Shown: piece after piece, positions 62,601 to 64,000 of the stretch
How the letters are laid out: each line of letters opens with the position of its first letter
Numbering within the stretch: the stretch's first letter is position 1
Origin: Mycteria americana
Taxonomy: Eukaryota > Chordata > Aves > Ciconiiformes > Ciconiidae
Length of the DNA stretch: 64,000 nucleotides
Reading direction: 5' to 3'
Assembly: GCF_035582795.1 (NCBI RefSeq)
Contig: NC_134367.1
Location: forward strand, 47,223,062 to 47,287,061
Made by a program: the position numbers and the translations under genes
The notes under the pieces: model-generated
What the model was told of the DNA's origin: nothing
The model's database searches: none
Seen by the model: only the letters and a program-made list of their open reading frames with translations

Positions 62601-64000
62601 AATGATGAAATCTGTGACTTTACTACCAGGCAGCTGGTAGCGAGGATGCAAAATGAAGCTGGAGACTAAACATCCTGAGCTTTCAGACAACAATCCCTGA
62701 TAAACCAACAGTCTCAATGCTGCACTGCTAGTTTTCTGGTGGCAGAGAGAATGAGGAGGTACTGATGAAAGTCACACTTTCAGAAAGCAGATTGATGTGG
62801 GAGGATAACAGGTCTTCAGTTGGGATTGTCCTGCTAGCAAATGAGGACTTCTGAAAGGACTACGTAAGGCGAGAGGAAGGATAATTTTAGTAAATCAAAG
62901 ATTGTCATCTTAAAAATCTAATTTAGACTTAATTGTAGGTATCTTTCCCAATTCTTTAGAGCAGTTTTATTACAATTGTTTGGTGTAGCACATTCAAGAG
63001 AAAGACCCTTCTTTAACAACCCACAGAAATGCGTATGAACAAATGATTAAACGACGAGAGCCATAACAAGCTCTGGCAAAACTAGATTCTTAAAATTAAG
63101 AACCTGAGTTAATATCTAGGCGCTCAGTTAAATATTCCTTCTGTCAAAAGCAGATGTCATTTGACTGAAATTCTTACCCTTGGTACTTCTGAGGGGAAAA
63201 AGAAAGAAAACAAGGAAGTAATGTAGACACTTGGGCTCACATTGTACACCCTTAGAGGTCAGTTTAGAAAACATTGTGCCTGCAGAGAAACTGTAGTCAT
63301 CAAGGTCATTAATAGTTAAATATTGACCTGGACTCTTTAAAAATACATAGCTCTTCAATGTTACATCATGAATGCATAAATTTATATCCACTGTGTGGTG
63401 GTATACAGGCAGTAAGACTTGCATCGTTTAGTAAACATAATGGTTATTTCGACAAACAGATTTATTTGAGCTAAAGGGTTGACAATATAAGTATGCAAGT
63501 GCTGTGGCATTGTCTGCAGAAATCAGTTGCATAAATGTATTAGGAAAGCTCCAGTTCAGAGACCCAATCAAGTCTGGTCCATTCTCCAAGCAGGGACATG
63601 TTCCTTACACATTAGGCTTGAAAATGAAATCTGGGAAATTAAAGTCTACTGATGCCAATGGCCACCTCCTAGCGCTTTCTCCCTCTCAAAGCTTTGTACA
63701 TAGAAAAGCTTTCTTGTTCCAGCTCAGCAATTTACCTTGTTGCTTTCCCTCCTCAAAACTCACTCCTCCTGACTAAGATTTCAGTATTAAACTGCTGTCA
63801 AACATCTGGCAGCTTTTTAGTTATGCTGGAATTATTAAAGAGTAAGTAAGAAAAAGCAAGCTTTCTCAAATGGCAAAACTCACAACCCTCTCAAACCAAG
63901 TATTTCAAAACCAACAGTTTCACTTGTCCTTCTGTCCTCTCCTCATTAACTCTGAGCCCTGTGCTGTTATTGTTGTTGATGATGATTTATTATGCATGCT
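56681..64000 (-). other. SIM1: SIM1 upstream intron, incomplete at window edge
   Basis: No further SIM1 exon was found on the minus strand up to the window end, so this intron is at least 7.3 kb and the exons for the bHLH and PAS domains lie beyond 64000. It holds a purine microsatellite at 58137-58328, a very AT-rich zone at 58700-59060 and a (TA)n run near 61264-61278. Open frames here (up to 99 codons) resemble nothing known. Confidence 0.75.
58137..58328 (+). repeat. (GGAA)n / (GAAA)n purine microsatellite with higher-order structure
   Basis: The left part is a run of GGAA units (about 58161-58209). The right part is a higher-order array of a 16-base unit GGAAGAAAGAAAGAAA repeated about five times (about 58222-58320). 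It is entirely purine on the plus strand, so pyrimidine on the SIM1 transcript strand. The 66-codon minus-strand Ser/Phe/Leu frame over it is an artefact of the repeat. Confidence 0.97.

Noticed and set aside
1..64000. CRISPR arrays, operons, tRNA or rRNA genes
   Set aside because: No regularly spaced repeats with unique spacers, no prokaryotic gene layout, and no RNA gene signatures. The window is vertebrate nuclear DNA.

Overview
The window is vertebrate nuclear DNA, most likely from a bird. It is AT-rich and gene-poor. It carries a CR1 LINE with the typical (ATTCTATG)n 3' tail, several LTRs of an avian endogenous-retrovirus group, and older MIR-like and CR1/L3-like debris. There are no prokaryotic-style gene clusters, and almost all long open frames are chance or retroelement frames. 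The only host gene I can support is SIM1 (single-minded 1), on the minus strand, represented by its last two coding exons at 56275-56680 and 52312-53042. The species cannot be fixed from the sequence; a neognath bird is my inference.

Layout, left to right. 1-16 kb: non-genic, with a MIR-like fragment near 2.2 kb and the 3' tip of an old minus-strand CR1 near 14.9 kb. 16.1-18.9 kb: a retroelement cluster made of a 5'-truncated plus-strand CR1, a solo LTR with a perfect 5-bp target duplication, and an ancient minus-strand CR1/L3 copy. 26.3-26.9 kb: a second solo LTR of the same subfamily in the opposite orientation. 28.35-33.41 kb: a two-LTR endogenous retrovirus flanked by the 5-bp duplication CCCAG, with a tRNA-Lys-like primer site. 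Its internal region is broken: a hydrophobic leader frame, gag, a protease that lost its catalytic Asp, and pol reduced to an RNase-H-side fragment plus the integrase C-terminus, with no env. 33.4-52.3 kb: flanking DNA with one isolated CpG-rich patch (41.56-41.76 kb), ancient palindromic repeat copies and some candidate regulatory stretches. 52.3-64 kb: the 3' part of SIM1, with a purine microsatellite at 58.1-58.3 kb in the intron upstream of the penultimate coding exon.

SIM1 is transcribed leftward. The right edge of the window lies inside a SIM1 intron, so the exons for the bHLH and PAS domains lie beyond 64000. The 52 kb to the left is its 3' flank. In mammals this flank is a regulatory gene desert towards MCHR2 (established for human synteny, inferred here). 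The retroelements all look decayed or internally deleted, and none looks able to move by itself.
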